From Echinicola soli (GTDB lineage Bacteria > Bacteroidota > Bacteroidia > Cytophagales > Cyclobacteriaceae), in NCBI RefSeq assembly GCF_006575665.1, contig NZ_CP041253.1, forward strand, positions 2,579,001 to 2,643,000: 64,000 nt of DNA, given 5' to 3'. The translations under genes and the position numbers were made by a program. How positions within the stretch are numbered: position 1 is the stretch's first letter; the number at the start of each line of letters is the position of its first letter. Of this stretch, positions 44,831 to 54,252 are shown piece by piece. The notes under the pieces were generated by a model. It saw nothing but the letters and a program-made list of their open reading frames with translations, ran no database searches and was not told where the DNA came from.

Positions 44831-45379
44831 TTAAACTCTAGATTCCCACGTGATCTCTTTTACTTCTAATTCTATTGCTATTATCCTTCCCAGTACAAAC
44901 AGGTAATCTGAAAGTCTGTTTAGGTATTTGATTATTATTTCGTCCAATGCTTCCTGGGTATGGAGTGCGATAATCCTTCTTTCAGCTCTCCTGCACACTG
45001 TTCTGGCTACATGGCTGTATGAGATAGCAGGATGCCCTCCTGGTAATATGAAATTTTTCAGCAAAGGAAGTTTTTCTTCCATCTGGTCAATTTCCTTTTC
45101 TAAATAAGCTACATCCTCTTCTAGAATGTCTGGTTTCTTTACCTTGTCGTTCCCTTGCTCAGTGGCCAAGTCTGCTCCGATGGTAAACAACCGGTCTTGG
45201 ATGGTTTTTAACTGGCCGGAGCGTTTTTGGTTTACCGCCTGATCCTTGAGTAGTCCTAAAAAAGCATTTAACTCATCTATGGTGCCATAAGCTTCTATTC
45301 GTAAGTCAGCTTTGGAAACCCTACTTCCTCCCAATAGGGAAGTCTGGCCTTGGTCGCCTCCTTTTGTGTAAAGCTTCAT
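44831..45379 (-). CDS. Cob(I)alamin adenosyltransferase, PduO type
   Basis: 182 residues. N-terminal KLYTKGGDQGQTSLLGGSRV is the ATP-binding P-loop-like motif of PduO-type enzymes, followed by EAYGTIDELNAFLGL. The C-terminal motif RTVCRRAERRIIAL (RRAER) and NRLSDYLFVLGR complete the trimeric helical-bundle family. It transfers the adenosyl group of ATP to cob(I)alamin to make coenzyme B12. No B12 biosynthesis genes are near, so it likely serves salvage for enzymes such as methylmalonyl-CoA mutase elsewhere. Confidence 0.95.
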   Translation of the reverse strand: MKLYTKGGDQGQTSLLGGSRVSKADLRIEAYGTIDELNAFLGLLKDQAVNQKRSGQLKTIQDRLFTIGADLATEQGNDKVKKPDILEEDVAYLEKEIDQMEEKLPLLKNFILPGGHPAISYSHVARTVCRRAERRIIALHTQEALDEIIIKYLNRLSDYLFVLGRIIAIELEVKEITWESRV

Positions 45380-45502
45380 TCGATAAAGTTTTTAGGTATA
45401 ACGAAATGGAAGATATTTCCTTAGCCCAGGCTAAAGAAAATTTCACCGATTTCATTTTCTACTTTGAAATCAGGAAGCAAAATTAAGCATTTAATTGCAA
45501 TA

Positions 45503-46225
45503 CTATTCGCTGACCGCCTGAAAATTATTTTTTGTAGGGTTGGGGTTTCTTTGGTCTGTTTCCACTAGGCCATCCCGGAGTCTTACGATACGATGGGCGA
45601 AATGGGCAATGTCATCTTCGTGGGTAACCATGATGATGGTGTTTCCCTTTTGATGGAGTTCATCAAAGAGGTTCATGATGTCGTGGGAGGTCTTGGAGTC
45701 CAGGTTTCCTGTAGGCTCATCGGCAAGGATGATGCTGGGGTCGTTGACCAATGCACGGGCGATGGCGACTCTTTGACGCTGGCCCCCTGATAGCTCATTG
45801 GGTTTGTGGTTGATCCGGTCTTCGAGTCCTACGCTCTTGAGTGCCAAGAAGGCTTTGTCCTCACGGTCTGATTTATTGAATCCTGCATAGATAAGCGGTA
45901 AAGCCACATTCTCAAGACAAGTAGCGCGGGGAAGCAGGTTGAAGGTTTGAAACACAAAACCAATTTCCTTGTTCCTGATTTCGGCCAAATCGTTTTCGGA
46001 CATGTGACTGACATCTTTGTTGTTCAGGACATAGTTGCCGGCGGTAGGGGTGTCCAGACAGCCAATAATATTCATCAAGGTCGATTTCCCAGAACCTGAT
46101 GGTCCCATAAAAGCGACATATTCTCCTTTGTTGATATCAATGGTGACAGATTTGAGGGCCTGTACTTTTTCAGCGCCCATCACATAAGTTTTCTTAATGT
46201 CTTTGGTTTCAATTATTTTCCCCAT
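45503..46225 (-). CDS. ABC transporter ATP-binding protein, LolD/MacB type
   Basis: 240 residues. Walker [10 protein letters not shown] at 41-49, signature [15 protein letters not shown] from about 145, Walker [16 protein letters not shown], and the H-loop [14 protein letters not shown]. The [12 protein letters not shown] start and this set match the MacB/LolD/FtsE group that works with FtsX-like permeases in export of lipoproteins or peptides. No permease gene lies next to it in this window, so its partner is elsewhere. It is likely transcribed alone. Confidence 0.92.
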   Translation of the reverse strand: MGKIIETKDIKKTYVMGAEKVQALKSVTIDINKGEYVAFMGPSGSGKSTLMNIIGCLDTPTAGNYVLNNKDVSHMSENDLAEIRNKEIGFVFQTFNLLPRATCLENVALPLIYAGFNKSDREDKAFLALKSVGLEDRINHKPNELSGGQRQRVAIARALVNDPSIILADEPTGNLDSKTSHDIMNLFDELHQKGNTIIMVTHEDDIAHFAHRIVRLRDGLVETDQRNPNPTKNNFQAVSE

Positions 46226-46377
46226 GATAAAAATTGACGTTTTGTATTTCCTAAAGATACAGTTTTAAACCAAAAAGTATAATGGAATGATCTTAATTTA
46301 TCTAAAAGGCAAAATGAAAGTATCAAGTAATGATATATGAGTACTGAGACTTGAGACTTAGGGCCTATATCAAACAC

Positions 46378-46475
46378 CGTCATCGCGAATATAGCGGATG
46401 CGAAATGAAGCGATCCCGTATCAATATAACAAGATTGCTTCGTGACCGCTGGTCATCGGGGCAGGCGATATTTAG
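46378..46475. repeat. Dispersed repeat family 2, copy c
   Basis: CGTCATCGCGAATATAGCGG, then GAAGCGATCCCG and CAAGATTGCTTCGTGACC. It matches the left part of the other family 2 copies; the right terminal block is diverged. It fills the gap between the ABC ATPase and the TPR membrane protein. Confidence 0.65.
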
Positions 46476-46484
46476 TACGATATA

Positions 46485-49286
46485 TCAATCCTCCCTCTCC
46501 ATCAATTCTTGGAGCTTCGTTGGAGGCACCCATTGTGATAGTTCATCCATGTAGGTCTTGACATATCCAGTCAGCCCCAGGTCGCGGGCAGCTTGGATCA
46601 TGGTGAGCCATAACTTGGCATCCTTATTAAATTCGGCAGCATTTCTTAGCAGCTCGTACCGTTGGTCTGTAGAGGGCGCTTCCTTTGCAGCCATGAGTAC
46701 CATTGGAGTGAAATAAGGGTTGGAAGCCAAAGGGGTGTCGTCCTGAAAATACGCCTGTAAAATAGGGCTTTCAGGTGCTTTGAGGATTTGCTGTCCAGCA
46801 ATAGCGGCAAGCTCATGGATATACATGCTGTCCAGGTCTTCATGGGAAAGCAAATAGGATGTTAGCTGGTCGATTTCAGCTGTCGTTAGCCAGTGGCCTT
46901 TCTTGAACAGGATTTCATGGGTATAAATGACCTTTAGTGGCCCCTCTTCCATTGCTTCAAGGGATGGGATGAAATCAGCTTTGGTAGCCCGGTTAAGCTC
47001 GGCCAGGTGGCCAAAATAAGCGCTTGCTGGCTTTGAGCTCGCAGATGAATCCCGTTCGGCTTTTATCCATTCCGGAAACTCCAACTCGTATTTATCGGCA
47101 ACCTTAAAGGAAGCATCTTTTTTACCTCCAAAATATAGAATGGGCAAGTGGTAGGGCTTAAAATCCCTGAAGCCCATCATTTCGGCCATTTCAAGTTCAT
47201 TGGCGGCTTTTTCAATATCAGCTTCACCAATCAATACTTGTGCGGCCATGGCATGGAAATATCCCGCAGATCCTTTGAAATCGATGGCCAGTCCGTTGAG
47301 GTATTTTAGGGCTTCACCTATCTGATGAGCCTGGTAGCTTCTGATCACCCGGGTGAGCCGTAGCTCTTGTTGTAAAGCAGTTTGCTGTTCGTGGCTGTAC
47401 AGTGAGTCCACCAGTGCGATGTCTTGTGCCAAGGGAGCCGTGGTTTGGTTGGTCCATTGGTTACGGAGAATGGCCTGCTGGATGAGCGGTGCATCACGTG
47501 CTTCAGCAGTCATGGTGAAGTCTGTGAAATCCCCCATAAGATTTTTATAGGCCAAGGTGTTGATCCTGGCGATTTTGTCCTTTCCGGGAGCAGGTAAGCT
47601 TTCGATACGGAGCAAGTGCTTTACCTGAAGACCAATTTGATTGGCAAGAATGGGCGAGTAAGGGTTCTCTTCGTTCAGCAGTTCAAGGGCTTGCTGTCCT
47701 TTGTTGCCTTTGCTGTAAAGCAGGGCCAGGTTGTTTTTGATATAGCTGTTGTTTGGGAACATTTCCAAGCCCTTTTCCAAGTAGAAAAGGGCGTCAAAAT
47801 ATCGATTACGCTTGTGGGCCATATTGGCAGCCAGCAACACTTCCGCCACGGAAGGGTCCCATTCAAATGCCTCTTCCATTTGCTTTTTGGCCAGTGTAAG
47901 CTGGTTTTCTTCTTGATACAGTAAGGCGGTAGTTACCTTTGCTTTACTGTTGTGGCGGTATCGGATCCAGCTGTTTTCAAAAAGAATACGTGCTTCCAGT
48001 GGTCGGTCGGTGGCGTAGTAATAATCCGCTGAGAAATTGGTGGAGCTGGTGCTCAATTGTGGGGCAATGACCCCGTCCGCATAGACAATCAATGACAGCA
48101 ATGCAATAAATGAACCTATTCGCATGTGAATGTAAGCGAAATATTTGGGCTTAAAGATCACCTCGTCCACAGGTTTTCCCGAATTCATAAACCCTAGGAA
48201 ATTGGCCAATAGGTAAAAGAAAAAGAGCAGGGACATGGCGATCTGTGTGTACAGCAGCCAATGATCCAGAAAATCCTGCATGGGTTGGTTCAGTGTAAAA
48301 CTGGCTTTCCAAAAGGCCATTGCCGTGATGCCAAAACCAATCCAATAAAGGGATTTTCCGATAATTGCCCAGTCAAAGGGTTGGGGGACCTGGTCTAATT
48401 TTGCCTTTACTTCAAACCATCCCAAGCATCCCGCAAGAATAACCAAAGGGAAGAGCGGTGGATAGATGATGGGAAAAGAAAAGCTTCCGGTATAGTGCAG
48501 GTATAGTGCTAAAAGCAAGAGTAAATACACGGCTGTAAACACGATGAGGTGCCAGGAGATTTTAAGGCCGACACCTCGATTGAGCTTGGTGAGCAATAAG
48601 AAAAAACTTCCCATGACCGCATGTCCCACATACAGCAGAAAAATGGCCGCAATTCCCAATGTGGTCAAACCAATGTTCTCCGAAAATAACAAGGCCGGTT
48701 TGATCACAGGGCTGAGGAATAGCAGTGTTACGACGGTCAGCCAGGCAATAGGAAGAATGATCAAGCTCCTTCTGAGCAATGAGATGTGCTCATAAAAAAC
48801 GTGAATGATCATGCCGGGTATCGTGAAGCCAATGATCAAAATGATCAGTGAAAAGTTACTGCTGGCACTTCCAATGTTGAGTGAGTTGACACCACTGAGG
48901 GTGAGTAGGATGATGACCAGTCCCATGCCACCAATAAAATGGTATCGCTTAAAGGTGGTGATCAGCACGATGCCCAAACTGACGAGTAGGCCGATTACAG
49001 CTCCAAAGAAATAAGTCTTTGCCTCTTGGGCCACTGGTGCCAGTACTTCATAGTTTTGGAAGATGAGGTAGTTTTCTACTGTAAGTGGATAGCTGCTGAT
49101 GCCCCAGTTAAAAATATCAAGGGGCACCTCTACCATTTCCGAAAACAGGCCCGGCTGCACGGGCAAGGCTTCGTCCGGCGAAAAGAGATGCTGGTAGCAC
49201 AAAAGAAAACTGCCAATGATCACGATGAGGATTGGCAGTTTTTGAAATATTATGTTGCTGGGTTTGTCTACTGGATAATCAGGCAT
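46485..49286 (-). CDS. Large multi-helix membrane protein with periplasmic TPR domain
   Basis: 933 residues. About eleven hydrophobic helices fill residues 15-415, for example LPILIVIIGSFLLCYQ, FFGAVIGLLVSLGIVLI and IGSFIALLSLIVYADGVIA. Then comes a soluble part with TPR repeats from about residue 418 (YYYATDRPLEARILFENSW, LTLAKKQMEEAFEWDPS, FDALFYLEKGLEMFPNNS, GNKGQQALELL). The start ATG overlaps the gatC stop by one base (TAATG), so it is translationally coupled. The family is not known to me by name. Confidence 0.82.
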   Translation of the reverse strand: MPDYPVDKPSNIIFQKLPILIVIIGSFLLCYQHLFSPDEALPVQPGLFSEMVEVPLDIFNWGISSYPLTVENYLIFQNYEVLAPVAQEAKTYFFGAVIGLLVSLGIVLITTFKRYHFIGGMGLVIILLTLSGVNSLNIGSASSNFSLIILIIGFTIPGMIIHVFYEHISLLRRSLIILPIAWLTVVTLLFLSPVIKPALLFSENIGLTTLGIAAIFLLYVGHAVMGSFFLLLTKLNRGVGLKISWHLIVFTAVYLLLLLALYLHYTGSFSFPIIYPPLFPLVILAGCLGWFEVKAKLDQVPQPFDWAIIGKSLYWIGFGITAMAFWKASFTLNQPMQDFLDHWLLYTQIAMSLLFFFYLLANFLGFMNSGKPVDEVIFKPKYFAYIHMRIGSFIALLSLIVYADGVIAPQLSTSSTNFSADYYYATDRPLEARILFENSWIRYRHNSKAKVTTALLYQEENQLTLAKKQMEEAFEWDPSVAEVLLAANMAHKRNRYFDALFYLEKGLEMFPNNSYIKNNLALLYSKGNKGQQALELLNEENPYSPILANQIGLQVKHLLRIESLPAPGKDKIARINTLAYKNLMGDFTDFTMTAEARDAPLIQQAILRNQWTNQTTAPLAQDIALVDSLYSHEQQTALQQELRLTRVIRSYQAHQIGEALKYLNGLAIDFKGSAGYFHAMAAQVLIGEADIEKAANELEMAEMMGFRDFKPYHLPILYFGGKKDASFKVADKYELEFPEWIKAERDSSASSKPASAYFGHLAELNRATKADFIPSLEAMEEGPLKVIYTHEILFKKGHWLTTAEIDQLTSYLLSHEDLDSMYIHELAAIAGQQILKAPESPILQAYFQDDTPLASNPYFTPMVLMAAKEAPSTDQRYELLRNAAEFNKDAKLWLTMIQAARDLGLTGYVKTYMDELSQWVPPTKLQELMERED

Positions 49287-49573
49287 TATTCTAGCACCTT
49301 AGGCACACGGAAATAATCAGAATCCTTTTGAGGAGCATTCTTAAGTCCTTTTTCATGGGAGAGATGCTCTCCTACAGCGTCTTCCCTGAGTACATTTACT
49401 TCAGAGGACATGGTCGTGATAGGTTCCACTCCTGCAGTGTCCACTTGCTCCAAGTGCTCCACCCAATCCAGGATCTGTGTCATGTCACGGGTCATTTTCT
49501 TGGCACTGTTCTCATCGAATTCCAAACGGGCTAGATGGGCAATTTTCTTTAACGTATTGATATCAATTTTCAT
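49286..49573 (-). CDS. gatC: Asp-tRNA(Asn)/Glu-tRNA(Gln) amidotransferase subunit C
   Basis: 95 residues, normal for GatC. Starts KIDINTLKKIAHLARLEFDE and contains the conserved ILDWVEHLEQVDTAGVEPI region, then LREDAV and a C-terminal YFRVPKVLE that wraps the GatA/B partners. It stabilises the amidotransferase that makes Gln-tRNA or Asn-tRNA. gatA and gatB are not in the window. It shares an operon with plsC upstream and the TPR membrane protein downstream. Confidence 0.95.
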   Translation of the reverse strand: MKIDINTLKKIAHLARLEFDENSAKKMTRDMTQILDWVEHLEQVDTAGVEPITTMSSEVNVLREDAVGEHLSHEKGLKNAPQKDSDYFRVPKVLE

Positions 49574-49603
49574 GATGAATATTTTTTTGGTAAATCCGTG
49601 GGG

Positions 49604-50329
49604 TTAATTGTCCTTCCAAAGCTGCTCCTGGATGATTTGATGACAATGCGATTTCATGTCGGCCACCGCTTCCTTATCTGAGCCTTCAGGCATCATGGGC
49701 GCATGAATGACCACTTTTACCGGTTTATAGTGCAATAAGAACTTATTGTCGTCGGGCAAAATTAAGTGATTATAGGATAAAGTTACAGGAATTATAGGGA
49801 TTTGTTTTTCAAAAGCCAGATTAAATGCGCCATCTTTAAACTGTGCAATCTTTGGTGGTTCGGTGCTGCGAATGCCTCCTTCCGGAAAAATGATGATGCT
49901 GCTTCCTTCATCGATGATCTCCTTGGTTCGTTTGAGGGTTTCGCCCCGGCTTCTGAAGCTTTCCCTGTCCACTGCGATATGAAGTCTTCTGAACATGTAG
50001 CCGAAAAGCGGAACTCTACCGATGGAGCTTTTGCCCACAAATACCGCATCACCGGACATCAGTCCGATCACAGGAATGTCCAAATAGGAGAAGTGATTTG
50101 CCACGATGATATATTGTGAGTGCTTTTTAAGGTGGTGCCTGTTTTCTACTTTGACGTTCATAAAGAGGCCGCTAAAGAAGACCTTTGCCCAGATACCATT
50201 GAGCATTCGGCCGTATTTTTTCAGTCCCGGTACCTCAATGGTGATGATGAAAAGCGGAAGCAGAATCAAAAAAGACCCCAAAAAGATGATGGTGCCGTAT
50301 GTCGAATAAATCCTTCTGAGTAAGCGCAT
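49604..50329 (-). CDS. plsC: 1-acyl-sn-glycerol-3-phosphate acyltransferase
   Basis: 241 residues. N-terminal membrane helix (IIFLGSFLILLPLFIITI). The catalytic HX4D motif is NHFSYLD (His79, Asp84), and the substrate-binding block is FPEGGIRST. It adds the second acyl chain to lysophosphatidic acid in phospholipid synthesis at the inner membrane. Between its start and the globin stop are seven bases, and gatC starts 30 bases downstream, so this is one operon. Confidence 0.92.
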   Translation of the reverse strand: MRLLRRIYSTYGTIIFLGSFLILLPLFIITIEVPGLKKYGRMLNGIWAKVFFSGLFMNVKVENRHHLKKHSQYIIVANHFSYLDIPVIGLMSGDAVFVGKSSIGRVPLFGYMFRRLHIAVDRESFRSRGETLKRTKEIIDEGSSIIIFPEGGIRSTEPPKIAQFKDGAFNLAFEKQIPIIPVTLSYNHLILPDDNKFLLHYKPVKVVIHAPMMPEGSDKEAVADMKSHCHQIIQEQLWKDN

Positions 50330-50336
50330 GCCTGAA

Positions 50337-50708
50337 TTATTGATTGATCATGTGATTGGCTACTTTTACGAAGTAGCTCATCATGAGCTCTTTGATGTTT
50401 TGGTCGATAGCTACTTTGTCCATCGCAGTAAACATGGTGCTGAGCCAATGATCCCTCATGTTGTCATCAATGGCCCATTCAAGGTGCCTCATGCGAAGCC
50501 TGGGATGGCCACGCTGTTCGGAATAGGTGGTGGGACCACCAAAAACCTGTAGTAAAAACAGGAATAGACGCTTCTCGGCGGCATCAAGGTCACTGGGATA
50601 AAGTGATCTTAATGCTTCATTATTGGCCACGCCCTGATAAAAATACCCAGCCAGTTCCTTGATTTTTTCTTCTCCTATGGCCTGATAAACCGTTTGGAAT
50701 TCATTCAT
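50337..50708 (-). CDS. Truncated hemoglobin, group II (GlbO-like)
   Basis: 123 residues. All-helical globin short form. The expected proximal histidine is His75 in RMRHLEWAID, a signature of trHb2 proteins, and the preceding GGPTTYSEQRGHPRLR is also family-typical. TrpG8 seems to be present in RDHWLSTM. It binds haem and O2 or NO in the cytoplasm; it may protect against NO or supply O2. It is the first gene of the operon with plsC and gatC. Confidence 0.9.
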   Translation of the reverse strand: MNEFQTVYQAIGEEKIKELAGYFYQGVANNEALRSLYPSDLDAAEKRLFLFLLQVFGGPTTYSEQRGHPRLRMRHLEWAIDDNMRDHWLSTMFTAMDKVAIDQNIKELMMSYFVKVANHMINQ

Positions 50709-50827
50709 GGAATTTCAGTGATAGTTACGGCAAACTTAATTAAAAATGCGCAAAAATGTAGAAGGTCAGCACACGATGGAGTACAAACACGCGAAAATGG
50801 GTACAATAACTCAATAACCTTCCCCCG

Positions 50828-52180
50828 CTAACTGATTTTTTTCACCGTTAGGGAAGTGCCCTCTGTACTGATGACTTTGATCTTTGCTCCTCGGTCAATG
50901 AACTCTCCCCTCGAGTGGGCGTCATATATCTCCTCATCGATCAATACCTTACCGCTTGGCATCAGCCGGGTATGGGCGGTGCCTTGCTTTTCCAGTAGGT
51001 CATTGGAATACCAAAAGGAGGTATAGCCATCTTCTTTCTTCTGGGTGGTGGCTAAAGTGATCTTGCTGAAGGCCTGCCATTCGTTGACTTTTGGCGCTAA
51101 CATAAAGATCCCGCCTATAGCCACCACTGTCGCTAAGATGACCGTAACTACAGCTACAAAGAGCTCTCCTGAAGGGACAAAAGAAAAATCAAAGGCATCA
51201 TTGGGAAGCATACCGAGGGTCAATCCTGCCAGTATGCAGGCAATTCCCAAAATACCGGCCACCCCAAAGCCTGGTATGACAAAAAGCTCCAAAGCAAGTA
51301 GGATAATCCCGAGGACAAAAACGATGATTTCCCAGTTTTCGGCCAGTCCTGTCAGGTAATAGGGGATAAAATACAAAATCACCGCAGTGACCGCTGCTGC
51401 TATGGGAAAGCCCACCCCAGGTGTTTGGATTTCAAAATAAATACCTCCAATAATGATTAATATCAAGAAACCGCTGATGGCAGGATTGAGGAAAATGCTG
51501 ATGATCTGCTCTACGATGCTCATTTCATATTCAATGAGTTCGTAATCCTGTACGCCAAATTGTTTTATTGCATCATCGATTGAGCTGACTTCAGCTTCAC
51601 AGAATCCATTTTTAATGGCTTCTGAAACGGAAAAGGTGATGACAGAACCTTCCGTGGTGATGCCTTCTATTTCGATGCGTTCATCGACCATTGCTTCGGC
51701 GATTTTGGGGTCCCGACCATTGGCTTCGGCGGTGCTGCGCATCATGGAACGCATATAAGACTGGTATTTGTCGGGAGCCGCTTCTCCGGAGCCGCCCATG
51801 ACGACGGTGGCCGCACCGATGCTGGCGCCGGGAGCCATATAGATACTGTCGCAGGCGATAGAGATCAATGCACCCGCAGAGGCGGCATCTTTGTCGATAA
51901 AAGATATGGTGGGGATTTTGGCTTCCAAAAGCATCGTGCGGATATCGTCCGCGTCATTCACCGCGCCACCATAAGTGTCCATGTGGATCAGGAGTATGTC
52001 CGCTTCGATTGATGTGGCCTCTTCCAGGGCCATTTGTACTTTTCTATTCATCCTGGGATCGATGTTGTCCTGAATCTCGAGGACGTATACTTTTTTAATT
52101 TCCAAGGAGTCTGTGGCTGCCAAGAGATGAAAATGGGACAGCAATAAAAATAAGCAGAGAAAAAAACGAATGATCTTCAT
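50828..52180 (-). CDS. NfeD-family membrane serine protease
   Basis: 450 residues. Signal peptide, then a ClpP/SppA-like protease domain with MDTYGGAVNDADDIRTML, DAASAGALIS (catalytic Ser101) and a candidate Lys138 in APDKYQSYM. Next come about five membrane helices (SIFLNPAISGFLILIIIGGIY and following). The C-terminal OB-fold NfeD domain (EKQGTAHTRLMPSGKVLIDEEIYDAHSRGEFID) ends the protein. It is the long NfeD type that cleaves stomatin partners. No stomatin gene is adjacent in this window. Confidence 0.92.
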   Translation of the reverse strand: MKIIRFFLCLFLLLSHFHLLAATDSLEIKKVYVLEIQDNIDPRMNRKVQMALEEATSIEADILLIHMDTYGGAVNDADDIRTMLLEAKIPTISFIDKDAASAGALISIACDSIYMAPGASIGAATVVMGGSGEAAPDKYQSYMRSMMRSTAEANGRDPKIAEAMVDERIEIEGITTEGSVITFSVSEAIKNGFCEAEVSSIDDAIKQFGVQDYELIEYEMSIVEQIISIFLNPAISGFLILIIIGGIYFEIQTPGVGFPIAAAVTAVILYFIPYYLTGLAENWEIIVFVLGIILLALELFVIPGFGVAGILGIACILAGLTLGMLPNDAFDFSFVPSGELFVAVVTVILATVVAIGGIFMLAPKVNEWQAFSKITLATTQKKEDGYTSFWYSNDLLEKQGTAHTRLMPSGKVLIDEEIYDAHSRGEFIDRGAKIKVISTEGTSLTVKKIS

Positions 52181-52344
52181 AGGTGAATTTTAGTAATGAA
52201 TACTGCCAAACATGGAAATAAAGCTCCTTTTAGGTGTTGCAGTGCATGTAGTAGTCTTCAATGTGAAACTGCTACTATAAATATAGCGGTTTTATAACAA
52301 TTTCCGTTTAGAAACTTTAAGGGCAATCAATCAGGAAATTTCTG

Positions 52345-52372
52345 TTGATTGAAATTTTTAGCAGTATTTTTG
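52345..52372 (+). promoter_or_regulatory. Bacteroidota-type promoter of the LysM gene
   Basis: -7 box TATTTTTG at 52365-52372 fits TAnnTTTG. A TTG at 52345-52347 is the candidate -33 core with a 17-base spacer. Confidence 0.45.
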
Positions 52373-52442
52373 TAGTAATTTGGCAGCTAAGAAAAAAGCA
52401 TAATTCAACGCTTAATTGCAAATAGTAATCACATCAGGAAAT

Positions 52443-53669
52443 ATGAGTTTTACAGTGAGTATGGACAGTTTAATCAAAAGTGTAAGTTTAGTCTTCTTTA
52501 TTTTTTTTACCGGCACAGGAGCAACCTTTGCAACGGGAGTGGCCAGGGATTCGGTAGGAGTGGAAAAGATTGGAGACAAGACTTATATTATTCATGAAGT
52601 AACGGCGAAGGAAACGTTATTTGCAATATCAAGGCGTTATGAGACTCCCGTGGGAGATATCATCAAGAATAATGATGAGCTTAAGCAGGGGCTTAAAATC
52701 GGTCAACGAATCAAAGTACCGTATATCCCCAAAACAGAGATTCCAGCTGGTGCGGTGCTGCACAAGGTGAGTCCTGGTGAAACGCTTTTTTCTGTTGCCC
52801 AAAATTACAGCGTGTCTGTTTCGGACGTGAAAGCCTGGAATGACCTGAAGGGAGATGACCTAAGTGTAGGGCAGGCATTGATCATAAAAGGCGCAAAGCC
52901 AAAAGAAACTCCAAAACGAGAAGCTCCAGAGTTAAGGGGCAATCCGACTGAAATAAAGCAAGCGCCTGTAACGGCCACTACGGAGGCTCCAAAAAAAGAA
53001 AAACCTAAAGAGGAGAAAAGTAAAAAAGAAAAGGTATCAGCAAAAGCATCGGATGAAACCGAGCAGCCCCGTGAGGAGCAACGTATAGAAGATGTTCCCG
53101 CCGGCGAATCAGCTGGATGGATCACGCATACGGTTAAAGATGGAGAAACCCTTTACTCCATTTCCAAAAAGTATAATGCCAATATGGGGGATTTGATCAA
53201 TTGGAATGTGCTTTCATCCAATAACCTACAGGAAGGACAAAAACTTAAAGTTGGCAGAAAGGAAGGTGCTGTCAATAATCCTTCCGTACCCGCAGAGCCA
53301 GCGACCACTTCAGCTAGGGATAATAAAGGGGTGACCACCCCTGAAGAAGAAGAAGCAGTCACTGCCGCGGCCGTGAAGAAAGCTTCCAATGAAAGTACTG
53401 CCTATAAAAACATCAAAGCGTCCGGACAGGCTGAAGTAATAGAAGGTACGAGCAATCACAAAAAATATTTGGTGCTGCACAAGACTGCACCGGTAGGGAC
53501 GATTATGAGGATCCGTAATGAAGAAAATGATGTGACCATTTTTGCTAGAGTAGTCGGAAAGCTTCCTGATACCGGAGATAATGAAGAGCTGTTGATCAAG
53601 GTTTCCCAAGCGGCTTTTGACCAACTGAGAGCAGTGAATAATCGTTTTAGAGTCGAGATATCATATTAA
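52443..53669 (+). CDS. LysM-repeat secreted protein with RlpA-like C-terminal domain
   Basis: 408 residues from ATG 52443; ATG 52461 is a good alternative and TTG 52416 a less likely one. Signal peptide SLVFFIFFTGTGATFA. Three LysM domains: residues about 48-95 (YIIHEVTAKETLFAISRRYE), 104-150 (VLHKVSPGETLFSVAQNYS) and 226-271 (ITHTVKDGETLYSISKKYN). Lys/Glu/Pro-rich linkers separate them. The last 80 residues (GQAEVIEGTSNHKKYLVLHK ... APVGTIMRIRNEEN) match a double-psi beta-barrel. It should bind peptidoglycan in the periplasm and may act in cell-wall turnover or as an anchor. No catalytic motif is seen. Confidence 0.9.
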   Translation: MSFTVSMDSLIKSVSLVFFIFFTGTGATFATGVARDSVGVEKIGDKTYIIHEVTAKETLFAISRRYETPVGDIIKNNDELKQGLKIGQRIKVPYIPKTEIPAGAVLHKVSPGETLFSVAQNYSVSVSDVKAWNDLKGDDLSVGQALIIKGAKPKETPKREAPELRGNPTEIKQAPVTATTEAPKKEKPKEEKSKKEKVSAKASDETEQPREEQRIEDVPAGESAGWITHTVKDGETLYSISKKYNANMGDLINWNVLSSNNLQEGQKLKVGRKEGAVNNPSVPAEPATTSARDNKGVTTPEEEEAVTAAAVKKASNESTAYKNIKASGQAEVIEGTSNHKKYLVLHKTAPVGTIMRIRNEENDVTIFARVVGKLPDTGDNEELLIKVSQAAFDQLRAVNNRFRVEISY

Positions 53670-53696
53670 ATCAAGAATAACATTTCAAAAGGCTGT

Positions 53697-53731
53697 CTCC
53701 AAAGCAAGGTGCTTGGGACAGCCTTTTTTCA
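53697..53731 (+). terminator. Intrinsic terminator after LysM gene
   Basis: AAGGCTGTC pairs with GACAGCCTT around a 16-base partly paired loop, followed by six T. It lies about 28 bases after the stop. Confidence 0.88.
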
Positions 53732-53789
53732 TGGCCTTTGGCCAATGGGTTTATGTGACGGCATAAATGATGCGGATGACTTTAGAACT

Positions 53790-53882
53790 AAGCAATATTT
53801 CTGGGCGATGAGGGATTTCTAAGTGGGTAATGGTAAGTATATTTCTCCTTTTTAGCAATAGGAATGTGTGCTCCAGTATAAA
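53790..53882 (+). repeat. Dispersed intergenic repeat family 4, copy a
   Basis: About 90 bases that match 62557-62645 inverted: AAGCAATATTTCTGG, GATGAGGGATTTC, GGTAAGTATATTTCTC and TTTAGCAATAGGAATGTGT. It is in the gap between the LysM gene terminator and the 54253 operon. Confidence 0.75.
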
Positions 53883-53971
53883 AAATTACTGGCGTCCTAC
53901 TAAATTTCAAACATGATCAAAACTGTCTTTGAATAGAAATTTGAGGGTTTTTATTCCAATTCCTAAAATGC

Positions 53972-54021
53972 CCCCCATCCCCTAAAGGGGGGCTTTAGAA
54001 AGTCCCCTTTAGGGGATGGGG
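53972..54021. repeat. Long hairpin repeat (CCCCATCCCCTAAAGGGG type)
   Basis: CCCCATCCCCTAAAGGGG at one side and TCCCCTTTAGGGGATGGGG at the other are near-complete inverted repeats. Each arm is itself partly palindromic. No T-run follows, so it is not a normal terminator. This type of short hairpin element is scattered in many Bacteroidota genomes. Confidence 0.75.
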
Positions 54022-54072
54022 ATGAAAACAGTTGATTTTTTTCATTTTGACGATTGTTTTCTCGGATGCCAG

Positions 54073-54164
54073 CAAAAAAAATCAGGGCAAATCTAATTAA
54101 TCTGCGCTATCTGCGTGCTATCGAAACCCACCTAATCCCCCCAACTTTTTCGCTTGATCCTGAC
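54073..54164 (-). repeat. Dispersed intergenic repeat family 1, copy C
   Basis: AAAAAAATCAGGGCAAATCT, CTATCTGCGTGCTATCGAAACC, AATCCCCCCAACTTTTTCGC and TTGATCC in order, matching 3006-3097 in the same orientation and 27585 and 62320 inverted. It is just upstream of the promoter at 54200. Confidence 0.82.
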
Positions 54165-54199
54165 TTTATGGCTCATTGATCGCTAGTTGCCAAACCTAT

Positions 54200-54231
54200 T
54201 TTGTTAATTGTTGATAATTGGGCTATTTTTG
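54200..54231 (+). promoter_or_regulatory. Bacteroidota-type promoter
   Basis: -33 TTTG at 54200-54203 and -7 TATTTTTG at 54224-54231 with a 20-base spacer, an exact match to TTTG/TAnnTTTG. The start codon of the two-gene operon is 22 bases downstream. Confidence 0.75.
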
Positions 54232-54252
54232 CAAAGACGTTTGCATTAATAA

